Assembly (NCBI RefSeq): GCF_001029105.3
Contig: NZ_CP011807.3
Coordinates: 2,976,001-3,040,000, forward strand
Direction of reading: 5' to 3'
DNA length: 64,000 bases
From: Pandoraea faecigallinarum
GTDB lineage: Bacteria > Pseudomonadota > Gammaproteobacteria > Burkholderiales > Burkholderiaceae
Under the pieces are notes generated by a model. That model did not search any database. It saw only the letters and a list, made by a program, of their open reading frames with translations, and had not been told where the DNA came from. This document shows positions 36,528 to 45,798 of this stretch, in pieces; position 1 is the stretch's first letter; every line of letters begins with the position of its first letter. Position numbers and translations under genes: made by a program.

Positions 36528-37301
36528 ATGATGAATACTCAACACTTCGCTGATCTTCTCCCCCTGCTCTCGCTGGGCCTCGTTACCTTCCTGCTTGCCG
36601 GATTTGTCAAAGGCGTGATCGGGCTGGGCCTTCCGACGGTGGCCGTCGGTCTGCTGGGCCTTGCCATGCCGACGGCCGAGGCGGCCGCCCTGCTGATCGT
36701 GCCCTCGCTCGTGACAAACGTCTGGCAGTTGCTGGCCGGGCCGCGCTTTGCCGCGCTGGCCAGGCGCCTGTGGCCGATGCTTCTCGGTATCTGTATCGGT
36801 ACCTGGGCGGGTGGCGGATGGCTCGCAAATGGCGGCAATCTGGCCGGAATGGCGTTGGGGGGGGCGTTGCTCGTCTATGCGGCGCTCGGGCTGGCGGCCG
36901 TGCGGCTTCACATGCCGAAAACATGGACGAGTTCGCGTGTGAGCGCGCTTGGCGGCGGCATTGGTGTCGTTACGGGCCTGGTGACGGCCGCAACTGGCGT
37001 CTTCGTCATTCCCGCCGTGCCGTTTCTTCAGGCGCTCGATCTCGAGAAGGACGATCTCGTACAGGCGCTGGGTCTGTCGTTCACGGTGTCCACGATTGCG
37101 CTGGCCGCCGGACTGGCGCGCGACGGCATCTTCCACGGCCATGCCATCGGTGTATCGCTGCTTGCGGTTGCGCCGGCGCTGGGCGGCATGTTCTTCGGCC
37201 AATGGGTGCGCGCCCGCGTGAGCGCGCCCGTGTTCCGCCGCTGCTTCTTCGTGGGGCTGGCCATGCTGGGTGCCGAGTTGGTGATTCAGCACATGCGTTG
37301 A
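36528..37301 (+). CDS. TauE/SafE-family permease
   Basis: Membrane protein of 257 residues with about eight hydrophobic helices. The two halves of the TauE/SafE repeat are visible: LVTFLLAGFVKGVIGLGLPTVAVGLLGLAM and the second-half GGGIGVVTGLVTAATGVFVIPAVPFLQAL. Members export sulfite or other organic sulfonate products, but many have unknown substrates. Here it stands alone between gshA and an acyl-CoA synthetase gene, so the substrate cannot be inferred. The start is the ATG at 36528, with a second Met immediately after. Confidence 0.87.
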   Translation: MMNTQHFADLLPLLSLGLVTFLLAGFVKGVIGLGLPTVAVGLLGLAMPTAEAAALLIVPSLVTNVWQLLAGPRFAALARRLWPMLLGICIGTWAGGGWLANGGNLAGMALGGALLVYAALGLAAVRLHMPKTWTSSRVSALGGGIGVVTGLVTAATGVFVIPAVPFLQALDLEKDDLVQALGLSFTVSTIALAAGLARDGIFHGHAIGVSLLAVAPALGGMFFGQWVRARVSAPVFRRCFFVGLAMLGAELVIQHMR

Positions 37302-37330
37302 GCGCGGGCGCATCGATGCATCGGCCGACG

Positions 37331-39019
37331 TCACTTCAGATCGGCAAAGTCGACATCCCAGAACTCCCTTTCACGACGCAGCTCCAGGCTGCGGCCCTCC
37401 TCCGTGCGCCGGAGTTCGACGCGGCGAATCTTGCCGGAGATCGTCTTCGGCAAATCGCAAAACTCGATGCGGCGAATGCGCTTGTAAGGCGCGAGCTGGT
37501 CGCGGCAGAAACGCAGTATGTCGAGCGCGAGCCGATCGTCGGCCTGAAATCCGGAGCGCAGCGTGATGAAGGCCTTCGGCACGGCGAGCCTGACGGGGTC
37601 GGGGCTCGGGACGACGCCCGCCTCGGCGACAGCCGGATGCTTGATGATTTCGCTCTCCAGTTCGAACGGGCTGATGCGGTAATCGGAGGCCTTGAAAACA
37701 TCGTCTGCGCGGCCGACATAAGTGAAATAACCGCGCTCATCGCGCATGGCGACGTCACCGGTGTGATAGTAGCCGTCACGCATCGCGTCGGCCGTCTTCC
37801 CGGGATCGTCCTCGTACCCTTGCATCAGGCCTGTCGGGCGCGGTGACAACACCAGCGCCACTTCACCCTCGTCGGCTTCGTTGCCATCCGCGTCGAGCAG
37901 CACGACGCGATACCCCGGCATCGGGCGTCCCATGGCGCCTGCCTTGACGGCCTGCCCCGGCGAATTGCCGATCTGGCAGCAGGTCTCCGTCTGCCCGTAA
38001 CCATCGCGGATCGTGATGTTCCATGCGCGCCGGACCTGATCGATCACCTCGGGATTGAGCGGCTCGCCCGCACCGATCAGTTCGCGGAATTTCACGGCGT
38101 GCCGCGTGAGGTCTTCCTGAATCATCATGCGCCAGACGGTCGGCGGCGCGCACAGGGTGGTGACACCACAACGCGCGGCGGTCTGGAGCGCGGCGCGTGC
38201 GTCGAAGCGCGAAAAGTTGTAGATGAAGATGGTGGCCCCGGCATTCCACGGTGCGAAGAAACAACTCCACGCGTGCTTCGCCCATCCCGGCGAACTGATG
38301 TTCCAGTGAATGTCACCGGGTTGCAGGCCGAGCCAGTACATCGTGGCGAGATGGCCGACGGGATAGCTTTGATGCGTGTGCAGCACGAGTTTGGGACGCG
38401 ATGTCGTGCCCGACGTGAAGTACAGCAACAGCGGATCGGTTGCGAGCGTGATGCCATCTGGCGTGAAGCGGGCCGACGCATCGTAGGCCGGCGCGAGCGG
38501 CGTCCATCCGGCGGGCGCCCCGTCGCCAACGGCGATGCGCTGGTAGCCGCCTGGCAGGCTGGCGAACTTGAGTGCGTCTCGCGCGGTGGTGACCACGTGA
38601 CGGACGCGCCCACGTTCGAGCCGGTCGGCGAGGTCGCCCGCCGCGAGCAGCGTCGTGGCGGGAATCATGACGGCGCCGAGCTTCATGCAGGCGAGCATGA
38701 GGTCCCAGAGCTCGACCTGATTGGGCAGCATGAGCAGCACACGGTCCCCGCGCGCGACACCATGTTCGCGAAGAAAATTGGCGACGCGATTGGAGCGGGC
38801 GGACATCTCGGCGAACGACAGACGTGTTTCCCGGCCGTCCTCCTCGACGACCCAGAGGGCCGGGTTGTCGTTGCCCTGCGCCTGCGGATCGAAGAAGTCC
38901 AGCGCCCAATTGAATTGCGAGAGGACTGGCCAGCGGAAATCACGGTACGCCACGTCGTAATGAGCGCGCTGCGCGAGCAGTAGATCGCGTGCGTCGCCGA
39001 ATCCCTGGGTGTGCGGCAT
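37331..39019 (-). CDS. Acyl-CoA synthetase (AMP-binding enzyme)
   Basis: Adenylate-forming ligase of 562 residues that activates a carboxylic acid with ATP and CoA. The P-loop-like LLLYFTSGTTSRPKLVLHTH is near residue 195. The acid-binding region has NISSPGWAKHAWSCFFAPW, the adenylate motif is DGYGQTETCCQIGN, the hinge is YHTGDVAMRDERGYFTYVGRADDVFKASDYRISP, and the C-terminal catalytic Lys is in PKTISGKIRRVELR. I start at the ATG at 39019, which has CGGAGA upstream; the open frame extends 30 codons further without a ribosome site. It resembles medium-chain and aromatic acyl-CoA synthetases; the exact substrate is unknown. Confidence 0.88.
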   Translation of the reverse strand: MPHTQGFGDARDLLLAQRAHYDVAYRDFRWPVLSQFNWALDFFDPQAQGNDNPALWVVEEDGRETRLSFAEMSARSNRVANFLREHGVARGDRVLLMLPNQVELWDLMLACMKLGAVMIPATTLLAAGDLADRLERGRVRHVVTTARDALKFASLPGGYQRIAVGDGAPAGWTPLAPAYDASARFTPDGITLATDPLLLYFTSGTTSRPKLVLHTHQSYPVGHLATMYWLGLQPGDIHWNISSPGWAKHAWSCFFAPWNAGATIFIYNFSRFDARAALQTAARCGVTTLCAPPTVWRMMIQEDLTRHAVKFRELIGAGEPLNPEVIDQVRRAWNITIRDGYGQTETCCQIGNSPGQAVKAGAMGRPMPGYRVVLLDADGNEADEGEVALVLSPRPTGLMQGYEDDPGKTADAMRDGYYHTGDVAMRDERGYFTYVGRADDVFKASDYRISPFELESEIIKHPAVAEAGVVPSPDPVRLAVPKAFITLRSGFQADDRLALDILRFCRDQLAPYKRIRRIEFCDLPKTISGKIRRVELRRTEEGRSLELRREREFWDVDFADLK

Positions 39020-39320
39020 CGCTTGTCTCCGAGCCTCGTGGGCAATGGATCTGGGCAGATTTCCATTATCGTGAGGCCCTTCGAATTCGACATTCGGGAT
39101 AACCATCATCGTGATCGGGGACGGCGTTCGGGATGTGATGCACCGACGTGAAACGGTTTGTGCCGCGCGAAAAACAGAAGCGATTCAATGAGTTGATGCG
39201 TGGCGAGCGAAGGGAAGGAAAAAAAGATGCGTCGCGCGCGCATGCCCCCTATCTTTCCCGCAAAAAGCTCTGCTATAATCGCGTTCTTTCGAGCGATGCT
39301 TCTTAACGAAGCGTCTCTCA

Positions 39321-39397
<77 letters not shown>

Positions 39398-39403
39398 GAA
39401 CAG

Positions 39404-39436
39404 AACCCGCACAGTCTTTGGCTGTGCGGGTTTTTT
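39404..39436 (+). terminator. Rho-independent terminator after tRNA-Pro
   Basis: Stem AACCCGCACAG / CTGTGCGGGTT with a seven-base loop and TTTTTT at the end. Confidence 0.92.
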
Positions 39437-39509
39437 CTTATAAGTCGATTTGTTCGGAGCCGCGCCACGTTTATCGCGACGTCAAGTGCGCGCCTCCCGT
39501 TGCGCGGGA

Positions 39510-40172
39510 TCAGCCGGAACACCTCGCGGCGGTGATCCCATTTTGGGGAGTTGGCGCGCCGTCTCGCTCGATCCAACTGTAGTGGTCCTTATCACTCATC
39601 CGATATAGGTCTTTGTAGCCATTGGCCAGTGCCACGGCAAAGTCGGTATCGTTCAGCCGCGAGACGGTGCCACTATTTCCAGAACTTCCGGAATCGCCTA
39701 CGAAGGCAAATCTGATCGAGTTCCCTGAAATCGAAATGATGTTTCGTCCGTACGCGTCGCGCGAGCACCAAGTCCCGTCAAGCTGCGAGGTAAAAGCCCG
39801 ATCTGATGAGTTCGTACCCGATCGCGAATCTGGCGCTGCACCGTCGGCGCGCTTACATACCCGACACGAAATGCCGGAGAGGTTTGTCCGGGAAATAGGC
39901 TTCTGTCCAAATACCCTATCCTCACCACGATTTCCTTGAATGAGAATCGTGAAATACGGTGTCCCGTCAACGAAGTAATCGACCTTGGAGCAAATAGGGG
40001 CGCTTGACGTGAATCTCAGGTCTGCCGCATAGCTACCTTTCGTCGATTCGGTTGGAACGACGTTCACGGACACCGCGCAAATCCCGACAACTTGCTGGCA
40101 ATCGCAGTTGTTTCCCTGCGCAAAGGCCATCGCCGGCGCCAGCAATAGACACCACCCAATCAGTCTTCGCAT
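39510..40172 (-). CDS. Hypothetical secreted cysteine-rich protein
   Basis: An exported protein of 220 residues, not recognised. The signal peptide is MRRLIGWCLLLAPAMAFAQG. The mature part has many Cys (CDCQQVVGICAVSV, APICSKVDYF, ISCRVCKR, GTWCSRDAYGR), probably disulfide-bonded, then a Gly/Ser-rich turn and a polar C terminus. I use the ATG at 40172; a GTG at 40199 is the alternative, and neither has a well-spaced ribosome site. GC content is visibly lower than in core genes, and it lies directly after the tRNA, so it may be acquired. No enzyme motif is seen. Confidence 0.7.
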   Translation of the reverse strand: MRRLIGWCLLLAPAMAFAQGNNCDCQQVVGICAVSVNVVPTESTKGSYAADLRFTSSAPICSKVDYFVDGTPYFTILIQGNRGEDRVFGQKPISRTNLSGISCRVCKRADGAAPDSRSGTNSSDRAFTSQLDGTWCSRDAYGRNIISISGNSIRFAFVGDSGSSGNSGTVSRLNDTDFAVALANGYKDLYRMSDKDHYSWIERDGAPTPQNGITAARCSG

Positions 40173-41052
40173 TCCTGTTAAATGATTCGCAAACTTCACG
40201 ACGGCGAGACGTGCCCGCTCATCGATTCCTCGTACTTCCCGGTAAGCCGCAGCGTCAATTCATCCGTGGAAGGAAGTGGGTCGATCCCTGAAGAACGCAG
40301 TCATTCGGACACGACTTCCAATTCGACTGGAGCCACACGTAGATCGCTTGACAAGGCCTGCCGACACTATCGCACCTAGCAAAATCCCCTGATCCGCATT
40401 CCCCCATCCTTTATCGTTCTATTGAAAATCGGGTCAGCATATTTGCCGGTTTTTCGGTCGTCAATACCCCGTTTTGTGGATGTCGATACTGTGTTTTGGG
40501 TCAGGTGGCTGACGGTGGTGCCGCTGTTCTTCCGGGGAAGCACGCAATCAATGATAACGATTACATGGAAGGGCTGCCATTGCACCACGGCGCCCGCGCG
40601 CCGTCAGTAATCCCAGTCGTACTGGATTTGCCCATTCGACGTCACGTGGTTGCATGACATCTCGGTGCTTGACATGGGCTGGACGGTCCATCGCTTACGG
40701 CAAGGGTCGCCTTAACAGAAGTAGTTTAAATAGATCTCGAAGTCGCACCGGTTCTTTAGGGCGGTTCGCCCCCCCTGCGCCGGAGCCGATAGAGCGCTCT
40801 GCGACGCACCGGGCGCGACAGCCATCTACGCTCGCAAGCGGAAAACGCCCTACGTCGCTTTAAGATGCTCGCGGCTTACCGCATTCTGAATCTCGCTCTG
40901 AACCTTGCTCATGCCCGAAGTTTCCGTTGGCGATATGGGAGCTATCCCGTATGACGTTCGATATATGCGACAATACCCAGGTTTTTTGCTGCATCATCGG
41001 CCGGAAACGTACGAGCGTTTTGAAAAATTCCAAATAGATATTTTAAAAAGCT
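40173..41052. other. Gene-poor lower-GC segment
   Basis: About 880 bp with A/T-rich stretches and no supported gene. Short frames exist (for example a leftward fragment ending YDWDY near 40605 and a leftward 70-codon frame at 40376-40588), but none has a start with a ribosome site or a recognisable domain. It looks like degraded acquired DNA beside the tRNA-Pro gene, plus the promoter of the Wzz-like gene. Confidence 0.45.
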
Positions 41053-42302
41053 ATGGATTTTCAATCGGGGAACACTGACGATCATCCGATCCCTCCGTGG
41101 GTATATCGCCTCGTCGCTCAGTGGAGGATTTTCGCGCCGCTGGCGATTGCCGTCGCGGGTATCGCCTATGGGGTCGGACATTCGCGTGCTTTTCATTTCG
41201 AGAGTAAAGGCTTTGTCGCGTTGCATCGCCCCATCGCGCTCTACAACTCACAGCGCCAGGCCTTTTATGACACTGCGCAGTTACGAAACTACCTCACACA
41301 GAAGAAAAAACTGGATACGCCCGAAGGGCAATACCTGATTAAGGCGCTCAGCCCCGCTTTCATTAATAAGAACGTGGTGCTTACGATGCCGTACGGGAAG
41401 GACGATCTGCGATACGTCGGCGATAAAGATCAGTCCGCGCTATTTTCGTCCGGCCTGACAATGACGATGCAAAGCGTTAATTCCGGCGAGGACGCGGCGG
41501 CGCGTATGCAATTGCTGGCCGCGTTCGTCGTGGATCAAATGCTGAAGCAGACGCTGGCATCGGAATTACGTGCCCGGCTGATGGCCGCGCGCAGTCAGCG
41601 CCAATCGCTCGACAACAAACTCATTGACATCAACCAGAACTTGCGCGAATTGTCGTCCCGCTTGACGCAGACGCGCGAAATTGCCGCCCGTTACCCGGAG
41701 TCCGCCCGACTCAATGATCGCCAGCTCTTGAGCACGGCGGGTGAAACCGGACGTTTTCTTTCCCCACTGGCGCAAATCATCGGCCTCGAGTCGGACATCG
41801 CCACTCACAAAGCGACGCGGGACCGGTTGATACGTCTCGAAAAAAGTAACACGATCGCGCTCAGCTTCTATGAGAATCTTTACAAGAAGCTCCCGGGCAC
41901 GCCGACCGGTGAGCAACTTCTCAATGGCGTCATCACGGAAATCAAAAGCCATTTCGGCGCGACGCCGCCCGCCGACGATGTCGCTCGCGAGGTCTACACA
42001 ATCAATTGTTGCTGGCGCAGTCCGTGCGCAGTGAGGGGCTGGTAACGCCCAGATTCATCTCCGGTCCCAGTGTGCCGACGCAGATGCAAGGTATTCCTCG
42101 CGTCGCATTGGCATTCCTTTCGCTTCTCATCGGTTTGTGTGTCTCTGGCGCAGTCACAATGCTTCTGGACGTTCTGAGATCGTCGAGAAAGCGTAGCTCC
42201 ACGCCGCTCGCGCAAGGTGCAGTCGAGACCCATGTTACGCCGCGCCCGGAGGCCAACGGCCCGGTCGGGCTCGATTCGCGTCATGAGCACAGGCGTGCCT
42301 GA
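41053..42302 (+). pseudogene. Frameshifted Wzz/polysaccharide co-polymerase-like membrane protein
   Basis: The first frame runs from the ATG at 41053 through an N-terminal membrane helix (IFAPLAIAVAGIAYGVG), a periplasmic region and a long coiled coil (LRARLMAARSQRQSLDNKLI...). After EVYT (near 42000) it reads into nonsense (INCCWRSPCAVRGW) and stops at 42045. The protein continues in another frame from about 42003: NQLLLAQSVRSEGLVTPRFI, then the second membrane helix (VALAFLSLLIGLCVSGAVTML) and a basic tail ending at 42302. One missing base near 42000 restores a normal two-helix polysaccharide chain-length/export protein of about 415 residues. This is either a real inactivation or a sequencing error. 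The Wzz-like label rests on topology and coiled coil only. Confidence 0.65.
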
Positions 42303-42430
42303 CAGGGTCGCGGCGCAAATATCCGCGTCGCCCTTCCGATATGGCAAGCGAACGCCCACAATGTCACGATGTGGGCGGTTCGCTAATGGATACGGGTTTC
42401 GCAACGGGCCGGTGATGAACCAGCTAGAAG

Positions 42431-42796
42431 CTAGAAATCCGGGCGGAGAAGGACTTCGAGCCGGGTCTGTTTAGCGTGAGCGACTGGCGTCGAGCAGACC
42501 GAATATTCCGGACGCGAACAGCGTCCGTCTTGACAGGCTTCCTCGTAGGATACCCGAGCCACCGATTTCGGACCCTCGACGACAAACAGGCTTTTGTCGT
42601 TCCACCGCCCAGTGCCCGTGACATCGACACCCCACAACGTGCACAGCGAACTTTTCGCGGACTCGCCACACGTCCAGGTGGCCACGATGGCGGTCATGCC
42701 GCCGCATATCGCTGTGTCGCTTACCGGCTGTGCATGGCCCAAACAACTCGCACACGCCGACGTCAGAAAAAATACGAGATTACGCGCTGTAACCAT
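42431..42796 (-). CDS. Hypothetical small secreted protein
   Basis: An exported protein of about 121 residues, not recognised. The signal peptide MVTARNLVFFLTSACASCLGHAQ ends before PVSD. The mature part has several Cys (AICGGM, ATWTCGES, SSLCTLWG, EEACQDGRCSRPEYSVC), so disulfides are likely. The ATG at 42796 fits the signal peptide; a GTG seven codons earlier is also possible. Like the protein at 39510-40172 it is a Cys-rich orphan in the accessory stretch, but I see no clear sequence similarity between them. Confidence 0.6.
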   Translation of the reverse strand: MVTARNLVFFLTSACASCLGHAQPVSDTAICGGMTAIVATWTCGESAKSSLCTLWGVDVTGTGRWNDKSLFVVEGPKSVARVSYEEACQDGRCSRPEYSVCSTPVAHAKQTRLEVLLRPDF

Positions 42797-42968
42797 GGGT
42801 ATTGGCTTACTCAGCACCCCGACTCGTCAATTATTTTTTCTGAAATATACCTCACTCGATTCGTACGACGCAAAAAAGTGCCGCAGACAACGCTGCGGCG
42901 AAGAGGGAACCCTGTGCGGTCACCGACTCCCCATGCAAGTTCGGGGCGTGCGGCAAGCTGCCCGCCGC

Positions 42969-43478
42969 TCAACGCTTTGCCGCGTCGTCGTCGACCGAAT
43001 CGCGGGCCAGATAAGTCTCCGTGACACGAGGAAGATGCGCAAGAAGCCAGCGCGCCATCTCGATCTCCTGCGGCAGGATCATCTCGCACGTCTTGCGCAC
43101 GTCGTCACGTCCGCATTGTCTGGCGGCGGCGATCAGGGTCGTGTAGGCGGCGATTTCGATGTTCTCGAAAACGTATCCCGCCATCGCGCCCTTCACCACC
43201 TCGTCCGACGCCAAACCGCCACCGAGCGCCTGTCCGAACGCGCCGATGCGGCCCGCGAGATCCTTTATCGCGGACGGACTGCTGCCCAGCCCTTCCAGAC
43301 ACGTTTCGAGCAGTTTTTGCTGCCCGAGCGTCTCTTCGATGTGCTGCTCGATCCTGACCTTCAGCTCGGGATAGTGATCGAGCCGCGACGCCTGCGCCTT
43401 GAGCATGGTCTCGGCATGCTTCTCCATCGCGTACGCATCTCGAAGCCAGTCGATCAGGTGGTCCAATGATTCGTTCAT
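42969..43478 (-). CDS. DUF892 ferritin-like protein (YciE/YciF type)
   Basis: A four-helix-bundle protein of 169 residues. The family pattern is clear: LIDWLRDAYAMEKHAETMLKAQASRLDHYPELKVRIEQHIEETLGQ carries the first Glu and Glu-x-x-His metal ligands, and VFENIEIAAYTTLIAAARQCG the second set. YciE-type proteins bind a diiron centre and are induced by stress in enterobacteria. I chose the ATG at 43478 because AAGGAG lies six bases upstream; an ATG two codons earlier overlaps that site. Monocistronic. Confidence 0.88.
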   Translation of the reverse strand: MNESLDHLIDWLRDAYAMEKHAETMLKAQASRLDHYPELKVRIEQHIEETLGQQKLLETCLEGLGSSPSAIKDLAGRIGAFGQALGGGLASDEVVKGAMAGYVFENIEIAAYTTLIAAARQCGRDDVRKTCEMILPQEIEMARWLLAHLPRVTETYLARDSVDDDAAKR

Positions 43479-43991
43479 GTGCATCTCCTTTGTCTCGGGA
43501 ATTGGCAAAACGCCCCGGTGGCGCCTGGCGTGGGATTAACCTCCGGCAGTCGCCATCGTGGACAGCCATTGCTTGACGCCCGTCAGGGGTTCGTTCTCCG
43601 CTTCCAGCGTGTCGCTATTTCCAGCGGCGTGCCTTTGGCGTCCAGCAAGTTCTTCAAGCTTTCCATGGCGTTTCGCCGTCAACGGTTCGCGTGCCACGTC
43701 TGCAACGCAATAGCCGTGCCACGGGCCACCGCCGGGCCGGGGCAGGCTTCCGAAACGAGTGCGGTGGAAAAACTGCACCGGTCTGTAGAAATGGCGCGCC
43801 ATCGGGCAACGCGCGCACCGGCCGTCGCGTCCAGATCGCCACGCACCGCGGCCGGGCGTGCGGCACGGCGAGACGGCCGAAGCGAAGGTAGGAAACTTGC
43901 TTGCGCTACACAGGGAAGTGCCGTCTCTTTATCCATTGCCGAGGAGCCAGCCGTGGAAACAGTACCGGACAACGATCGAACGGAGCGGGGA
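43479..43991. other. Gap of 513 bp, no supported gene
   Basis: Open frames cross it on both strands, but none has a ribosome site or recognisable product. It must contain the promoters of the flanking divergent genes; no clear repeat or hairpin is seen. Confidence 0.4.
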
Positions 43992-44357
43992 ATGTCGAAT
44001 CAGGGTTCCCGCAGGCCCGACCGGAACGCGAGCGATGGAGCGCTGCCGACGCAGGAAGAGCGGCTGGACTACCGCCTATTGCACGAAGATGGCGACGAGG
44101 AAACGATCGGAACACATCACGGACGCATGGGCAACGGCTACTGGCCGTCGCACGAGGCGACGGCGCCTCACGTCTCGCCGGTCCCGCCGGAGCCGCTGTC
44201 CGACGGCATATCGACCACGGGTGACGACAGCGAACCGGTACGCAAAGCCAGAACGAAGCCGCGCGGACAACGCCGCTCCGATCCGCCGCTGCGCCCATCG
44301 TCGGAGGGACTCGATATTGGCAACGAACCGCCAGCGCCGGATCAGCCACCGGACTGA
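43992..44357 (+). CDS. Hypothetical polar protein (121 aa)
   Basis: Not recognised. It is a hydrophilic, probably disordered protein rich in Pro, Arg, Glu and Asp, with no signal peptide, membrane segment or Cys. The ATG at 43992 has GGAGCGGGGA directly upstream. A short ordered-looking part is EERLDYRLLHEDGDEETIGTHHGR; the rest is low complexity (PPLRPSSEGLDIGNEPPAPD near the end). It converges with the gene at 44380. Confidence 0.5.
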   Translation: MSNQGSRRPDRNASDGALPTQEERLDYRLLHEDGDEETIGTHHGRMGNGYWPSHEATAPHVSPVPPEPLSDGISTTGDDSEPVRKARTKPRGQRRSDPPLRPSSEGLDIGNEPPAPDQPPD

Positions 44358-44379
44358 CATGTGCATGCCTGCGCGCGGC

Positions 44380-44703
44380 CTAATCGGAGACGGGAATATA
44401 GACCTTCATGGTGTAGCGCGCATCCGGCATGACCACGAGACGCGCTTCGACAACGCTCGTCCCTTCGAGGCGCGTACACACGGGCAACACGTAGACACAG
44501 TCGTACACACGCTGCACCGTCGGTTCTTCGCCGGGCTTTGCGGCCTGAAGCCGCATCGAACGCAAACGATCGAGGATGAAGCCGCGCACGTCCTGCTCGG
44601 AGGGAGTCTCCACGCCGATGGCGCGCGCGAATTCATCGTGTGCGAATTTCCGGACGAGATCCACCGTCTCGTCGAGGTTTGCCTGAACCGCGACAGTCTT
44701 CAT
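44380..44703 (-). CDS. Hypothetical protein (107 aa), second of a two-gene unit
   Basis: Not recognised. It is a soluble protein starting MKTVAVQANLDETVDLVRKF, with an N-terminal helical part and a C-terminal half that looks like beta strands (VQRVYDCVYVLPVCTRLEG, VVEARLVVMPDARYTMKVYI). The ATG at 44703 lies 53 bases after the stop of the upstream small gene, so both are probably one transcript. The upstream region of that transcript holds a LexA-like box (45151-45166). Confidence 0.6.
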   Translation of the reverse strand: MKTVAVQANLDETVDLVRKFAHDEFARAIGVETPSEQDVRGFILDRLRSMRLQAAKPGEEPTVQRVYDCVYVLPVCTRLEGTSVVEARLVVMPDARYTMKVYIPVSD

Positions 44704-44756
44704 ATCTTTTTCTGCGTGAACAAACAGAGGGGAATCCGGAGTGACCAGTCGATCGA

Positions 44757-44984
44757 TCACCAGCGACCATCCACCCAGTCCTTCGCCAGCACGCCGATCG
44801 ATTCGAGGGCTTCCCTCTCGTCGTCGAAGATCGTGCCGCCGACCTGGCTCACCTGGTGATCGCGCCACAAACCGTCCGCCACCTTCAGTATCTCCGCCAT
44901 GCCCCGCATCTTGCCGCCGGGGGCCGGCAAGACCGTGCATACGATTCGGAAACCCTTATAGGAAAACGACCTGACCGCCGCCAT
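44757..44984 (-). CDS. Hypothetical protein (75 aa), first of a two-gene unit
   Basis: A small soluble protein, not recognised: MAAVRSFSYKGFRIVCTVLP, a Gly-rich turn, then DDEREALESIGVLAKDWVDG. The strand-rich start with YKGFRI and the ending helix suggest a small compact fold. GAGGAG lies six bases before the ATG at 44984, a strong ribosome site. It precedes the 44380 gene on the same strand. Confidence 0.65.
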   Translation of the reverse strand: MAAVRSFSYKGFRIVCTVLPAPGGKMRGMAEILKVADGLWRDHQVSQVGGTIFDDEREALESIGVLAKDWVDGRW

Positions 44985-45150
44985 CTTTCACTCCTCGCGT
45001 ACCCCGTGCCGGCAGGCTGGTCCTCCAACGTTTATGCCGCCCCACCCGGCACCGCAATTAGCACTGCATCCATGAAAAACGGGCGCTAACCCTCGACGCC
45101 CGACCGTGTTGCCAACAGAAAGATAGGGCAGATCTACCACTTTCAAAATA

Positions 45151-45166
45151 CTGTTTTTTCGTACAG
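45151..45166. promoter_or_regulatory. LexA-like box (CTGT-N8-ACAG)
   Basis: CTGTTTTTTCGTACAG; with the next bases it is TACTGT-N8-ACAGTC. It lies 167 bp upstream of the small gene starting at 44984, and beyond the 3' end of the DUF934 gene. Five-base arms match the LexA consensus of gamma- and betaproteobacteria. Without a nearer gene start the role is less certain than for the box at 47949. Confidence 0.4.
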
Positions 45167-45186
45167 TCGGAATCCACCGACAAAAG

Positions 45187-45222
45187 AAAAAGGCACGCCC
45201 CGATAGACGAGGCCGTGCCTTT
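45187..45222 (-). terminator. Terminator of the second sulfite reductase operon
   Basis: Stem AAAGGCACG / CGTGCCTTT, extended by a partly paired GCCCC..GGC part, with flanking A- and T-runs. It lies about 90 bp after the DUF934 gene end. Confidence 0.7.
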
Positions 45223-45312
45223 CATGCCTGCACGGCTTGCGCGCCGCACGGCAACCGTATTGCGCCCTCTTGCGGCGCGCGTCAAACCATTCCCGGCATC
45301 GACATCGGATCG

Positions 45313-45798
45313 TCAGGCCGTCAGTCGCGCGAGCAGCGTGCGCGGACGCCCTGCGCGCGCCTGTGCCGCGAGCGCCGCCTCGCGCCAGCGCGCCGTGGGC
45401 ACCTCGGAGGACGAGAGCAGGCTGTCGAATCCGCATGCCCACAACATCGCCAGTTGGTCGGGCAACAGCGGGCCTGCGGCGCGGATCGCACCCTGGAAAT
45501 TCCATTTGTCGCGCAGAAACTTCGCGAGCGTGAACCCGCGGCCATCGCGCGTCTTGGGAAATTCGATCACGACGAGTTCGAGTTGCGGCAGCAATGCAGC
45601 GATACGCTCGGGATCGTCGTGGCCCTGCACGCGAATGCCGGCGGGGGCCGCGCCGCGCTCGTTCGCGGCAAGCCACGCATCGAGCGGCAGCACGCTCTGC
45701 TGACAGGACTCGTTCGCCGCGTCCACCGGAATCGGTGTGTCGGCGCCGAGATAGGTCCAGACGTCTTCGGCCGGCAGGCCGTTACGATCAATCAACAT
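45313..45798 (-). CDS. DUF934 protein of the sulfite reductase operon
   Basis: A 161-residue soluble protein of the DUF934 family, which is nearly always found beside assimilatory sulfite reductase genes in beta- and alphaproteobacteria; its role is not established. Recognisable phrases are ELVVIEFPKTRDGRGFTLAKFLRDKWNFQGAIRAAGPLLPDQLAMLWACGFDSLL, which is the family core. The start ATG at 45798 has AAGGGAG upstream and overlaps the end of the sulfite reductase gene by 11 bases, so translation is coupled. Confidence 0.9.
   Translation of the reverse strand: MLIDRNGLPAEDVWTYLGADTPIPVDAANESCQQSVLPLDAWLAANERGAAPAGIRVQGHDDPERIAALLPQLELVVIEFPKTRDGRGFTLAKFLRDKWNFQGAIRAAGPLLPDQLAMLWACGFDSLLSSSEVPTARWREAALAAQARAGRPRTLLARLTA

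Noticed and set aside
40376-40863. Small frames (70 and 69 codons) in the gene-poor region.
   Set aside because: No ribosome site, no domain, and they overlap A/T-rich non-coding sequence; they were left as part of the gap.
45058-45285. A 75-codon minus-strand frame containing the LexA-like box.
   Set aside because: It covers the terminator and the box and has no ribosome site.
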